A stretch of DNA of 44,892 nucleotides from Nitrosomonadales bacterium. Lineage in GTDB: Bacteria; Pseudomonadota; Gammaproteobacteria; Burkholderiales; Gallionellaceae. Below are positions 8,373 through 16,520 of this stretch, piece by piece. Position numbers and translations under genes: made by a program. Numbering within the stretch: the stretch's first letter is position 1; every line of letters starts with the position of its first letter. The notes under the pieces were generated by a model. The model saw nothing but the letters and a program-made list of their open reading frames with translations, was not told the origin of the DNA and searched no databases. Location of the stretch: contig JACREC010000101.1 in NCBI GenBank assembly GCA_016218445.1, positions 1 to 44,892 on the forward strand. The letters are read 5' to 3'.

Positions 8373-8487
8373 AGTCCACCATTACCTTCCCTGCCCGGCA
8401 TCATGCGCTACCCCGAAATCGGCTAAAATAACACGCTGAATCCGGCAACCGTTTATATTCTGATACTTTGATAGCGCAAAAGCCAGC

Positions 8488-10047
8488 ATGAAAGTCACTC
8501 CTGTCATCCTGCTCATACTCGACGGTTTTGGCTACAGCGAAGACCCCGACCACAACGCTATCGCCCAGGCGCGCAAGCCGAACTGGGACCGGCTGTGGAA
8601 TGCATACCCGCACACGCTGATCAACGCCTCGGAATTGCCGGTGGGTTTACCCAAGGGGCAGATGGGTAATTCCGAAGTCGGCCATCTCAACATCGGCGCA
8701 GGCCGGGTGGTTTACCAGGAACTCACGCGCGTTGACGTGGCGATAGAGGACGGTAGCTTCTACACCAATCCGGCGCTTACCCAGGCCATCGCGCAGGCAA
8801 AGCAACACGGCACGGCGCTGCACATCATGGGGCTGCTGTCGCCCGGCGGGGTGCACAGCCACGAAAACCATATCCACGCCATGCTGGAGCTGGCGGCGCG
8901 CGCCGGGCTGCGCAGGATATTCCTGCATGCCTTCCTCGACGGACGCGACACGCCACCAAGAAGCGCCGCACAGTCGCTGCAACGCTTGCAGGACAAGTGC
9001 GCCGCGCTCGGAGCCGGGCGCATTGCCTCCATCGTCGGGCGTTACTATGCGATGGATCGGGACAACCGCTGGGAACGGGTGCAACCGGCTTACGATATGC
9101 TGACCCAGGGCAAGGCCGCATTCAGTGCCGCCACGGCGGTAGAAGGTTTGCAGCAGGCCTATGCGCGCGGCGAGAACGACGAGTTCGTGAAGGCCACCGT
9201 CATCGGCGAACCCCATTCCATGCAGGATGGCGACGCGGTGGTGTTCATGAACTTCCGCGCCGACCGCGCGCGCGAAATGACACGCGCCCTGACCGATGCG
9301 GCGTTCGACAAATTCGCCCGCGAGCGCTTTCCCAAGCTGGCGAGCTATGTCATGCTGAGTAGCTATGGTGAGGATTTCAGCCACTTGCCCGCCGCCTTTT
9401 CACCTGCGGCCATCCGCAACGGTTTCGGCGAATACATTTCCGGGCTGGGGCTCAAGCAATTGCGCATCGCGGAAACGGAGAAATACGCGCACGTCACCTA
9501 TTTTTTCAGCGGCGGCAACGAGCCGCCCTACCCCGGTGAAGACCGCATCCTGGTGCCCTCGCCCAAGGTGGCGACCTATGATCTCAAGCCGGAAATGAGC
9601 GCTTTTGAAGTAACCGGCAAACTCGAAGCGGCGATCCGCAGCGGGCAGTACCAGGCCATCATCTGCAACTACGCCAACGGCGACATGGTCGGCCACAGCG
9701 GCATCCTGGAGGCGGCGGTCAAGGCGGTCGAGGCGCTGGATGCGTGCATCGGCCGCGTGGTGGATGCGATGCAGGAATGCGGCGGCGAGGTGCTGATCAC
9801 CGCCGACCACGGCAACGCCGAGCAGATGATAGACCACACGACCCACCAGGCGCACACCGCGCACACCCTCAATCTGGTGCCGTTCCTGTACATCGGCCGC
9901 AAGGCATCCATGTCCGATGGTGGCGCGTTGCGGGATGTCGCCCCCACCCTGCTCGCCATGATGGGCTTGCCGCAACCGCCGGAAATGACGGGCAAGCCGC
10001 TTATCAGCTTTGTAGGGTGCAATAAGCGTAGCGCATTGCACCAATGA
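8488..10047 (+). CDS. gpmI: 2,3-bisphosphoglycerate-independent phosphoglycerate mutase
   Basis: This 519-residue enzyme interconverts 3- and 2-phosphoglycerate in glycolysis/gluconeogenesis through a phosphoserine and two manganese ions. Visible motifs are LLILDGFGY at the N-terminus (metal Asp), [15 protein letters not shown] (catalytic Ser, about residue 62), FLDGRDTPP, the NFRADRAR loop, and [11 protein letters not shown] with [11 protein letters not shown] (metal ligands). The protein is complete, but its last 11 residues (from about 509, [11 protein letters not shown]) are encoded by a repeat that straddles the gpmI-envC junction; the ordinary family end is close to MTGKPLI. It heads a plus-strand run gpmI-envC-ctpA. 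Confidence 0.97.
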   Translation: MKVTPVILLILDGFGYSEDPDHNAIAQARKPNWDRLWNAYPHTLINASELPVGLPKGQMGNSEVGHLNIGAGRVVYQELTRVDVAIEDGSFYTNPALTQAIAQAKQHGTALHIMGLLSPGGVHSHENHIHAMLELAARAGLRRIFLHAFLDGRDTPPRSAAQSLQRLQDKCAALGAGRIASIVGRYYAMDRDNRWERVQPAYDMLTQGKAAFSAATAVEGLQQAYARGENDEFVKATVIGEPHSMQDGDAVVFMNFRADRAREMTRALTDAAFDKFARERFPKLASYVMLSSYGEDFSHLPAAFSPAAIRNGFGEYISGLGLKQLRIAETEKYAHVTYFFSGGNEPPYPGEDRILVPSPKVATYDLKPEMSAFEVTGKLEAAIRSGQYQAIICNYANGDMVGHSGILEAAVKAVEALDACIGRVVDAMQECGGEVLITADHGNAEQMIDHTTHQAHTAHTLNLVPFLYIGRKASMSDGGALRDVAPTLLAMMGLPQPPEMTGKPLISFVGCNKRSALHQ

Positions 10048-10140
10048 AGCGAAAATTCGGCGGTGTCAACTTCTCAAGCTCGCAAGAGCTTAGAGAATTG
10101 CCTGCCTTTGGTGCAATGCCCGTTGGTTATTGCGCCCTAC
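10012..10140. repeat. Cruciform repeat straddling the gpmI stop and envC start
   Basis: Nested arms are 10012-10025 against 10127-10140 (GTAGGGTGCAATAA, one mismatch), 10033-10043 against 10109-10119 (GCATTGCACCA, perfect) and an apical stem around AAGCTC (10076-10081) and GAGCTT (10086-10091). It supplies the last codons and stop of gpmI and the whole leader and first codons of envC. Confidence 0.85.
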
Positions 10141-11300
10141 TGCTTTGCCTGGTGGCTGGCATCGGCAGTGCGCATGCTTCGCGGCAGGACGAGCTGGAAA
10201 ATCTGCGCAAGCGCATCACCAACCTGCAACAGGAATTGGAGAAAACCAGCGAATCCAAATCCGAGGTGGCGGATGCGTTGCGTGAATCGGAGCGCGCAAT
10301 CAGCAACAGCAACCGCAAGTTGGCCGAGCTGGCGCAACAACAACATACCGCCGGCCACACCCTGGCGCAATTGCAACAACAAGCACGGCAACTGGAACGG
10401 GACATACAAGGACAACAGGTGCTGCTGGGGAAAATGCTCTACCAGCAATATCTGGGCGGCAAACAGGAGTATCTCAGGCTGCTGCTGAACAACCATGATC
10501 CCAATCAGGTTGCGCGCGAAATGCAGTATTACGAATACCTCGCACACAGCCGCGCGGCATGGCTTAAAACCCTGCGCAACAACCTGGCACAGTTGAATGC
10601 GGTCACCACCCGGACCCGGCAGAAAAGCGCAGAGATTGCCGCACTGCAGGAAGAACAAAGAGTGCAGAAACAAACCCTGGAAAAGGATAAGCGAACACAT
10701 CAACAGGTGCTCGGCAAAATTGCGCTGCAGCTCAGGCAACAGCGCCGCGAAATCGGCCGCCTGCAACGCGACGAGAACCGCCTGGCGCAACTGGTGGAGA
10801 AACTCTCCAGAATGCTGGCGCAGCCGAAAGACAAGGGGATATTCAGCAACGACAATCTGCCCGATGACCGTTTTGACGGCAGCCCGTTCGAGCAACTCAA
10901 GGGCAGGCTGGCGCTGCCGGTGAAAGGCGAGGTGAGCGGCAAATTCGGCACCACCCGGCCGGACAGCACGGTGCTATGGAAAGGCCTGTTCCTGCGCGCT
11001 GCCGCCAACCAGCCGGTCAAGGCCGTGGCGGCGGGGCGGGTAGTATTCGCCGACTGGCTGCGCGGCTTCGGGAACTTATTGATCATAGACCATGGCAAAG
11101 GCTACATGAGCCTGTATGGCAACAATGAAACGTTGTACAAACAGGTGGGCGACGTTTTGCGCGGGGGCGATACCATAGCCGCCGTCGGCAACAGCGGCGG
11201 GAATGAGGATTCCGGTTTATACTTCGAACTGCGCCACGAGGGAAAACCCCTGGATCCGATGAAATGGGTCAACGGGCGCGGCAAAAATATCACTCAATGA
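10116..11300 (+). CDS. envC: Murein hydrolase activator EnvC
   Basis: A periplasmic protein that recruits and activates cell-division amidases (AmiA/AmiB). From the ATG at 10116 it has 394 residues: a signal peptide (PVGYCALLLCLVAGIGSAHA), long coiled coils (about residues 25-225) and a LytM/M23 domain over the last 120 residues (GRVVFADWLRGFGNLLIIDHG, ending GLYFELRHEGKPLDP). The zinc-binding His/Asp motifs of active M23 enzymes look degenerate, as expected for an EnvC-type activator rather than a peptidase. An earlier in-frame ATG at 10044 overlaps gpmI but would bury the signal peptide. The first nine or so codons come from the 10012-10140 repeat. ctpA overlaps or abuts its stop. Confidence 0.92.
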   Translation: MPVGYCALLLCLVAGIGSAHASRQDELENLRKRITNLQQELEKTSESKSEVADALRESERAISNSNRKLAELAQQQHTAGHTLAQLQQQARQLERDIQGQQVLLGKMLYQQYLGGKQEYLRLLLNNHDPNQVAREMQYYEYLAHSRAAWLKTLRNNLAQLNAVTTRTRQKSAEIAALQEEQRVQKQTLEKDKRTHQQVLGKIALQLRQQRREIGRLQRDENRLAQLVEKLSRMLAQPKDKGIFSNDNLPDDRFDGSPFEQLKGRLALPVKGEVSGKFGTTRPDSTVLWKGLFLRAAANQPVKAVAAGRVVFADWLRGFGNLLIIDHGKGYMSLYGNNETLYKQVGDVLRGGDTIAAVGNSGGNEDSGLYFELRHEGKPLDPMKWVNGRGKNITQ

Positions 11301-11308
11301 GGTCACAT

Positions 11309-12712
11309 ATGCGTAGTCGTATCGAAAAATTTGGATTGGTCGGGCTGGGCCTGATCGCCGGCATGCTGGTCAGCCTGCACTTTTCCGCCATTGCCGACAA
11401 GGATACCGAAACAACCCTGCCGGTCGAGGAACTGCGCGCCTTTTCCGAAGTATTCGGCCGCATCAAGAGTGACTATGTGGAACCGGTCAGCGACAAGAAA
11501 CTGATCACCGAGGCAATCAACGGCATGTTGACCGGACTGGATCCGCATTCCGCTTATCTGGATGCCGATAGCTTCAAGGAACTGCAAGTCGGCACCCAGG
11601 GCGAATTCGGCGGTCTGGGCATAGAGGTCGGCATGGAAGATGGCCTGGTAAAAGTCGTCTCGCCGATCGAGGACACGCCCGCATACCAGGCAGGCATAAA
11701 AAGCGGCGACCTGATCTTCAAGCTTGACGACACGCTGGTGAAAGGACTGTCGCTGAACGAGGCGGTCAAACGCATGCGCGGCAAGCCGGGCAGCAAAATC
11801 ACCCTGACGGTGCTCCGCAAAAACGAATCCCACCAGCTGACCTTCACCCTGACACGCGCCGTCATCAAGGTGCAGAGCGTCAAGTCCAAGCTGGCCGAGC
11901 CAGGCTATGCCTTTATCCGCATCACCCAGTTCCATGAACACACCGGTGAGAATCTCGCCACCGCGCTGGATAATTTATCCAAGCAGAGCGAAGGGGGACT
12001 GAAAGGCCTGGTGCTGGACCTGCGCAACGACCCGGGCGGCCTGCTCAACAGCGCGGTGGGAGTGTCCGCCGCCTTCCTGCCCAAGGATGTGCTGGTGGTT
12101 TATACCGAAGGGCGCAATGCGGACGCAAAGATGCGCCTGACTGCTTCCCCGGACAACTACGCGCGCGGCCATAACGGTAAGGCCGATTACCTGAAAGACC
12201 TGCCGCCGGCGATTAAGGACGTGCCGATGATCGTGCTGGTAAACGGCGGTTCCGCGTCTGCCTCCGAAATCGTTGCCGGTGCACTGCAAGACCATAAGCG
12301 CGCCATCATCATGGGCACGCAAACTTTCGGCAAGGGTTCGGTGCAGACCATCCTGCCTCTGGGCAACAGCACCGCAATCAAGCTTACCACTGCGCGTTAC
12401 TTCACGCCCAACGGACGCTCCATCCAGGCCAAGGGCATAGTCCCCGACATCGCCGTGGAAGATCCGCTGACGGGTCCCTTTCACATGAACATGCGCGAAG
12501 CCGATTTGGAGCGCCACTTGGCCAATAATCACCAACCCGAGGAGAAAGCGGATAGCGTAAAACCTGCAACCCCGGCTAAAGCTCCGGCCAACAAACCCAA
12601 GGAAGACGAAACAACCAAACCGGAACTGACAGAGTTTGGCTCAAAAAATGACTACCAGCTGAGCCAGGCCCTGAACGTGCTGAAGGGGATGAATATCCTG
12701 CACGGGAAGTAA
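11309..12712 (+). CDS. ctpA: C-terminal processing peptidase, S41 family
   Basis: A 468-residue periplasmic or membrane-anchored serine protease. It has one N-terminal helix (residues 5-25), a Ctp N-terminal segment (GRIKSDYVEPVSDKKL), a PDZ domain (about residues 85-170, FGGLGIEVGMEDG to GSKITLTVLR) and the S41 core. The catalytic Ser is in NGGSASASEIVAGALQDH and the Lys in TFGKGSVQT, giving an intact Ser-Lys dyad. The tail is Lys/Pro/Ala rich. The ATG at 11309 follows TGAGGT; an ATG at 11297 overlapping the envC stop is an alternative. Next to envC, it probably acts in envelope or peptidoglycan-hydrolase turnover. Confidence 0.94.
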   Translation: MRSRIEKFGLVGLGLIAGMLVSLHFSAIADKDTETTLPVEELRAFSEVFGRIKSDYVEPVSDKKLITEAINGMLTGLDPHSAYLDADSFKELQVGTQGEFGGLGIEVGMEDGLVKVVSPIEDTPAYQAGIKSGDLIFKLDDTLVKGLSLNEAVKRMRGKPGSKITLTVLRKNESHQLTFTLTRAVIKVQSVKSKLAEPGYAFIRITQFHEHTGENLATALDNLSKQSEGGLKGLVLDLRNDPGGLLNSAVGVSAAFLPKDVLVVYTEGRNADAKMRLTASPDNYARGHNGKADYLKDLPPAIKDVPMIVLVNGGSASASEIVAGALQDHKRAIIMGTQTFGKGSVQTILPLGNSTAIKLTTARYFTPNGRSIQAKGIVPDIAVEDPLTGPFHMNMREADLERHLANNHQPEEKADSVKPATPAKAPANKPKEDETTKPELTEFGSKNDYQLSQALNVLKGMNILHGK

Positions 12713-12734
12713 GCGTGGCTCGCTCCCACGGCGT

Positions 12735-13493
12735 ATGAACGATCAACAACTGCTGCGCTACAGCCGACATATCCTGTTACCGGAAATCGGCATCGAGGGC
12801 CAGCAGAAGTTGCTGGGTGCACACGCGCTGGTAATCGGCGCCGGCGGGCTGGGCTGTCCTGCCGCCCTGTTCCTCGCCGCCAGCGGTGTAGGCACCTTGA
12901 CGCTGTGCGATGGCGATACGGTGGACCTGACCAACCTGCAACGCCAGATCCTGCACCACACTTCCAGCATCGGCATGCCCAAGGCGACTTCCGCGCAGGC
13001 TGCGCTTGCCGGGATCAATCCCGAGGTGCGCGTCATCGCGCTGAACGAACGCGTGGATGAAGCGCGCCTGTTCGAACTGGCGGCGCAAGCCGATGTGGTG
13101 CTGGATTGCAGCGACAACTTCGCCACACGCTACGCGCTTAACCGGGTCTGCGTGCAACTGAAGAAACCTTTGGTGTCCGGCGCCGCCACCCGCTTCAACG
13201 GCCAGGTAACGGTGTTTGACCTGCGCCATGCGCATAGTCCCTGCTACCACTGCCTGTATCCGGAACAGACCGAGGCCGAAGAGACACGCTGCGCGGTGAT
13301 GGGCGTATTTGCCCCGCTGGTCGGCATCATCGGCAGCCTGCAGGCTGCCGAGGCGCTCAAACTGCTGCTGGATGCAGGCACGTCGCTTTGCGGAAAATTG
13401 CTGCTGCTGGATGCGCTGCACATGGAACTGCGCACCGTCAAATTGAACAAGGACAACGCCTGTTCCATTTGCGCCCCAATGACGGGAAACTAG
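12735..13493 (+). CDS. moeB: MoeB/ThiF/HesA-family E1-like adenylyltransferase
   Basis: A 252-residue cytoplasmic enzyme that adenylates the C-terminal glycine of a ubiquitin-like sulfur carrier (MoaD or ThiS). It shows the nucleotide motif VIGAGGLGCPAALFLAASGVG, the DGDTVDLTNLQRQ arginine segment, the DCSDNFATRY loop, and the structural zinc cysteines CYHC (about residue 170) and CSIC (about residue 244). Length suits MoeB without a rhodanese domain. No thiamine or molybdopterin gene adjoins, so the choice between MoeB and ThiF is open. It follows ctpA by 22 bp, which include a small GTGG/CCAC hairpin. Confidence 0.88.
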   Translation: MNDQQLLRYSRHILLPEIGIEGQQKLLGAHALVIGAGGLGCPAALFLAASGVGTLTLCDGDTVDLTNLQRQILHHTSSIGMPKATSAQAALAGINPEVRVIALNERVDEARLFELAAQADVVLDCSDNFATRYALNRVCVQLKKPLVSGAATRFNGQVTVFDLRHAHSPCYHCLYPEQTEAEETRCAVMGVFAPLVGIIGSLQAAEALKLLLDAGTSLCGKLLLLDALHMELRTVKLNKDNACSICAPMTGN

Positions 13494-13496
13494 CAC

Positions 13497-14228
13497 ATGG
13501 AAAAAATCCGCCTCTCCAAACTGATGTCCGAACAGGGCCTGTGCTCGCGCCGCGAGGCAGATAGCTATATCGAACGCGGCTGGGTGCTGGTGGATGGCAA
13601 ACCGGTCACTGAACTGGGCACCAGGATTGACCCCGCGCAACGCATCACGCTGAACCGCGCCGCACAAACCCAGCAACACACGCGCGTGACCATCCTGCTG
13701 AACAAGCCCATCGGCTATGTTTCCGGGCAGGCGGAAGACAACCACAAGCCCGCCGTCACCCTCATCAACGCGGCTTCGCGCTTTGCCAGCGATCAATCAC
13801 CGCAGCGTTTCAGCACCGCACATTTGAAAGGCCTCGCCCCCGCAGGCCGCCTGGATATTGATTCGCAGGGCCTGCTGGTATTGACTCAGGATGGCCGCAT
13901 CGCCAAGCAACTCATCGGCGAAGACTCCCTCATAGACAAGGAATACCTGGTGCGCGTGCAGGGCAAAATTGTGGGCAATGGGCTACAGATGCTGAACCAC
14001 GGCCTGAAACTGGACGGCGAAGCGCTCAAGCCCGCCAGGGTGAGTTGGCAGAATGACGACCAGTTGCGCTTTATTCTGCACGAAGGAAAAAAACGCCAGA
14101 TCCGCCGCATGTGCGAACTGGTCGGCCTGAAAGTCACCGGCCTGAAGCGCGTGCGTATCGGCAAAGTCAAGCTGGGCGACTTGCCTACGGGGCAGTGGCG
14201 CTATCTGCGTGAGGATGAGAAGTTCTAG
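13497..14228 (+). CDS. rRNA pseudouridine synthase, RsuA/RluB/RluF family
   Basis: A 243-residue enzyme that isomerises uridine in ribosomal RNA. An N-terminal S4 RNA-binding domain ([22 protein letters not shown]) is joined to the synthase domain with the catalytic Asp in [17 protein letters not shown] (about residue 121). The family motif [22 protein letters not shown] lies near the C-terminus. The short length and the [15 protein letters not shown] spacing are closest to RluF-like members, but the exact target uridine cannot be told from sequence. It starts 4 bp after the E1-like gene and ends 9 bp before a repeat. Confidence 0.9.
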   Translation: MEKIRLSKLMSEQGLCSRREADSYIERGWVLVDGKPVTELGTRIDPAQRITLNRAAQTQQHTRVTILLNKPIGYVSGQAEDNHKPAVTLINAASRFASDQSPQRFSTAHLKGLAPAGRLDIDSQGLLVLTQDGRIAKQLIGEDSLIDKEYLVRVQGKIVGNGLQMLNHGLKLDGEALKPARVSWQNDDQLRFILHEGKKRQIRRMCELVGLKVTGLKRVRIGKVKLGDLPTGQWRYLREDEKF

Positions 14229-14237
14229 GGTAGTCAC

Positions 14238-14386
14238 GTAGGTTGGGTTAGCAGCTTTATCGCGTAACCCAACAAACCCAATCTGCAACACCGACAAATG
14301 CGCAGCACGCATCAACACCGGCACTTGGAAAGATGATTTTGTTTTGTTGGGTTACGGCGCAAGAACCCGCGCCTAACCCAACCTAC
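14238..14386. repeat. Inverted-repeat element between pseudouridine synthase and tlpA genes
   Basis: Outer arms 14238-14250 and 14374-14386 (GTAGGTTGGGTTA and complement, perfect) and inner arms 14263-14276 and 14343-14356 (CGTAACCCAACAAA and complement, perfect) form a long hairpin with a 66-nt loop. It lies between convergent genes and could end transcription from both sides. Its right outer arm contains the stop codon of the thioredoxin gene. Confidence 0.9.
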
Positions 14387-14898
14387 CGCGGCAACTTGAT
14401 GTGAAACGTCTTTCCTATCGCCTCGACAAATTCCGGGCTATCCCACTCGTGAGCTCCGCGAACTTTTTCGAGCACTCGGCCATTGGCATCCACCAGAACG
14501 GTCAAGGGAAGCATGCTGGCGCCCAGCATGTTTTCCAGGAACACCTTGCTATCAAGGTAGTTAACAAACGTAGTCTTTGACTGCTTGATGAACGCCACAG
14601 CCGCGTCGCCATCGTCATCGGTTGAAATGCCGATAACATTGAATTGCTTTCCGCCATACCGGCGGGCAAGCCGTTCCAGCGAGCCCATTTCTGCCCGGCA
14701 GGGTCCGCACCAACTGGCCCATACATTGATGATCAGCGGCTTCCCCTTAAAATCAGAAAACTTTTTCGTATCCCCGGAGAACCCATGCAACGTCGCCTCG
14801 CGCAGATAGCCGCCAATCTCGACCTCACCGGGGGTGCTTGCAAATGCAGTTGCGGATATTGCTGATGCCCAGAAAAAAACCAGAAAAATTGCTTTCAT
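14383..14898 (-). CDS. TlpA-family periplasmic thioredoxin
   Basis: A 171-residue exported thioredoxin with an N-terminal signal peptide (AIFLVFFWASAISATAFA). The thioredoxin fold has the active site WCGPC (about residues 64-68) in NVWASWCGPCRAEM and the cis-proline in ASMLPLTVLVD. TlpA/ResA relatives reduce periplasmic disulfides, often for cytochrome c or oxidase assembly; no such gene adjoins, so the client is unknown. I start at the ATG at 14898, with AGGTAG upstream, rather than TTG at 14904. The last codons and stop fall inside the 14238-14386 repeat. Confidence 0.9.
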   Translation of the reverse strand: MKAIFLVFFWASAISATAFASTPGEVEIGGYLREATLHGFSGDTKKFSDFKGKPLIINVWASWCGPCRAEMGSLERLARRYGGKQFNVIGISTDDDGDAAVAFIKQSKTTFVNYLDSKVFLENMLGASMLPLTVLVDANGRVLEKVRGAHEWDSPEFVEAIGKTFHIKLPR

Positions 14899-14940
14899 GC
14901 ACAAATCTACCTATTTGTTAAGCTAACATTATCCATCATC

Positions 14941-15036
14941 ACCGTCATTTCCGCGAAGGCGGAAATCCAGCGAGAACAACACTCCGCGCAGCGGGCCAAA
15001 TCTCATTGGATTGTCTATCGGACAATCTGGATTTGC
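14941..15036. repeat. Repeat with GTCATTTCCGCGAAGGCGGAAATCC-type hairpins
   Basis: Hairpin ATTTCCGC (14947-14954) against GCGGAAAT (14959-14966) is followed by GATTGTC (15009-15015) against GACAATC (15021-15027). AAATCCAG (14963-14970) also pairs with CTGGATTT (15027-15034). The sequence is of a widespread bacterial intergenic palindrome type. It lies upstream of tlpA, with no gene. Confidence 0.7.
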
Positions 15037-15050
15037 CGGTCATTTCTATG

Positions 15051-15179
15051 GAAACGCTGAACAAGTCCAAGACCGTCATTGCGAGCGCAGCGAAGCAATC
15101 CAGAAAGCATCAAAGATCACATAGTTGTGGATTGCCACGTCGCTTCGCTCCTCGCGATGACATACTTATTCAGCGTTTC
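15051..15179. repeat. Palindromic repeat bracketed by a 16-bp inverted repeat
   Basis: Arms 15051-15066 and 15164-15179 (GAAACGCTGAACAAGT and complement, one mismatch) enclose the common palindrome that begins GTCATTGCGAGC (15076 onward) and returns as GAAGCGACGTGGCAATCC on the other strand. The right arm ends 1 bp before the stop codon of the following minus-strand gene. It may be a mobile palindrome with terminal repeats, or a terminator hairpin whose loop was invaded. Confidence 0.8.
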
Positions 15180-15180
15180 T

Positions 15181-15441
15181 CTATTTCAAAAGCGGATGAT
15201 CCTTGGGCAATTGTTTTGAATACCAGATTGCAAGTTTGTGCCGCAGGGATTTTTCGGCGACCTGATCTTCCGGCAAGGGTTGAATGACTTTATCGTGGAC
15301 CAGCAGCCGGTAGATGTATAAAAGTTTCTCGCTCGCCGAATCAGTTGCTTCAAACTCGACCACGCCCCGCCCCTCCGCATACTTCACGCCTGCGAGTAAC
15401 GCTTCCTTGAACAATGCCGCTTCATTTTTCAGTTTCTTCAT
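15181..15441 (-). CDS. Small conserved protein, DUF5062-like
   Basis: An 86-residue protein from the ATG at 15441, all-helical in appearance and without a signal peptide or membrane helix. The sequence KNEAALFKEALLAGVKYAEGRG, then LLYIYRLLVHDKVIQPLPED and the end HKLAIWYSKQLPKDHPLL matches my memory of the DUF5062 family; its function is unknown. The reading frame is open for 49 more codons upstream but has no good start and overlaps the next gene. It is the gene nearest the 15051-15179 repeat. Confidence 0.72.
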   Translation of the reverse strand: MKKLKNEAALFKEALLAGVKYAEGRGVVEFEATDSASEKLLYIYRLLVHDKVIQPLPEDQVAEKSLRHKLAIWYSKQLPKDHPLLK

Positions 15442-15538
15442 GGCGACCCCGTCATTTTTTCCAGTTCCGCCGATGGGCGAGACCCGACTGGCGCGCCAAA
15501 CGCAATGCGGTGGTTTTTCTACAGCCTTGGATGCTGAT

Positions 15539-16312
15539 TTAGTCCAGGAACTCGAACTCCGCCACAAGTATATGGTGGTCCGAGGCATTTGTGTGTTTCA
15601 CGGTGTAGCTCACAGGGTGCAGGTGACGACTGTAGAAAATGTGGTCGAGCACATAGGGGTGGCGGCGCCACGTGGCTTCTTTCGTCTGCACGGTCTGATA
15701 ACCGGTTTCGGCAAACTGCCGAACCAGCGAGTCATACTTGCTGACGTTGAAATCTCCGCTAAGCAGCGTAGGGCCATCCGAGCGGCGCAACAGTTCGACG
15801 ACGAGCTGACGCTGTTCAATATGACTTTCACTTGATGACTTGAGCATGAAGTACGCCAGAAGGTGTGTATTGAGGAGCTGGAGTTCGCAGCCGGCAAGCG
15901 TGGTTTTTGCGCCAATCAGAAGGCGGTCGGTAGGCGTTCTTTTTTCACCCTGAAACTCGAACACGACAGGCGACGACGGCAGATCGTACCGAAATGCATC
16001 ACGCAATGGCGTCTTTGAGAAAATGGCTAATCCTATGCCAAAAGGCAATTCACGCGGGTCGGCTTTAGGATATGAGAAATGACCATGGTAGCCTTTGAGT
16101 GCCGCGCTCAGCCGGGTGTAATTAGGCGGGGGATGGAGCTGCACACCGCAAGGAAGGGCGTGTTCTACCTCCTGCAGCATCACAACATCAGCGTCATGGC
16201 TGAGAATTTCCGAGATGGTCAGATCAAGACTGACGAGTGCGTGGTCGGGATCCGCATCGTCCCAGCTTTGGCCGAACTGCATATTGAACTGAAGGACTTT
16301 AAACGTACTCAT
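15539..16312 (-). CDS. Endonuclease/exonuclease/phosphatase-fold hydrolase
   Basis: A 257-residue metal-dependent phosphoesterase of the DNase I/ExoIII/sphingomyelinase fold. All six hallmark motifs are visible in order: VLQFNMQFG, VVMLQEVE (metal Glu), LLNTHL, LSGDFN (Asp/Asn), YVLDHIFYS and the terminal SDHHILVAEF (catalytic Asp-His). No signal peptide is seen, so it is probably cytoplasmic. Substrate (DNA, lipid headgroup or nucleotide) cannot be told. The ATG at 16312 is well supported, as VLQFN must lie near the N-terminus. The mutY gene is upstream but separated by a repeat, so it may have its own promoter. Confidence 0.85.
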   Translation of the reverse strand: MSTFKVLQFNMQFGQSWDDADPDHALVSLDLTISEILSHDADVVMLQEVEHALPCGVQLHPPPNYTRLSAALKGYHGHFSYPKADPRELPFGIGLAIFSKTPLRDAFRYDLPSSPVVFEFQGEKRTPTDRLLIGAKTTLAGCELQLLNTHLLAYFMLKSSSESHIEQRQLVVELLRRSDGPTLLSGDFNVSKYDSLVRQFAETGYQTVQTKEATWRRHPYVLDHIFYSRHLHPVSYTVKHTNASDHHILVAEFEFLD

Positions 16313-16384
16313 GGGTGCGGCACGGTGTTGTCAAATTTCGCACATAATAGCGCGAAAATAGCAAAGTAAAAAATCGCTGGCTCA

Positions 16385-16513
16385 AGCTTGAAGTGCAACG
16401 GTTAGGGATTTGCAGAATACCTGACTTAGTTATTCTTGATCCGAGCCTCTTTCCTGGGCGGTTTCCTTCGAACCTCGAAGATCCGCCCTTGGTGCACTTG
16501 AGGCCTTCAAGCT
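16385..16513. repeat. Nested hairpin repeat downstream of mutY
   Basis: Outer arm 16385-16397 (AGCTTGAAGTGCA) pairs with 16493-16513, where the complement is interrupted by about 8 bases. An inner hairpin pairs GGGCGG (16456-16461) with CCGCCC (16483-16488) and CTTCGA (16467-16472) with TCGAAG (16475-16480). It ends 7 bp before the mutY stop codon and could terminate its transcript. Confidence 0.6.
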
Positions 16514-16520
16514 ACAGAAC

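Noticed and set aside
10044-10115. Upstream start for EnvC at 10044
   Set aside because: It would place 24 repeat-derived residues before the signal peptide; the ATG at 10116 gives a normal export signal.
12777-13796. 339-residue open frame on the minus strand
   Set aside because: Antisense to the moeB-like and pseudouridine synthase genes, both clearly real.
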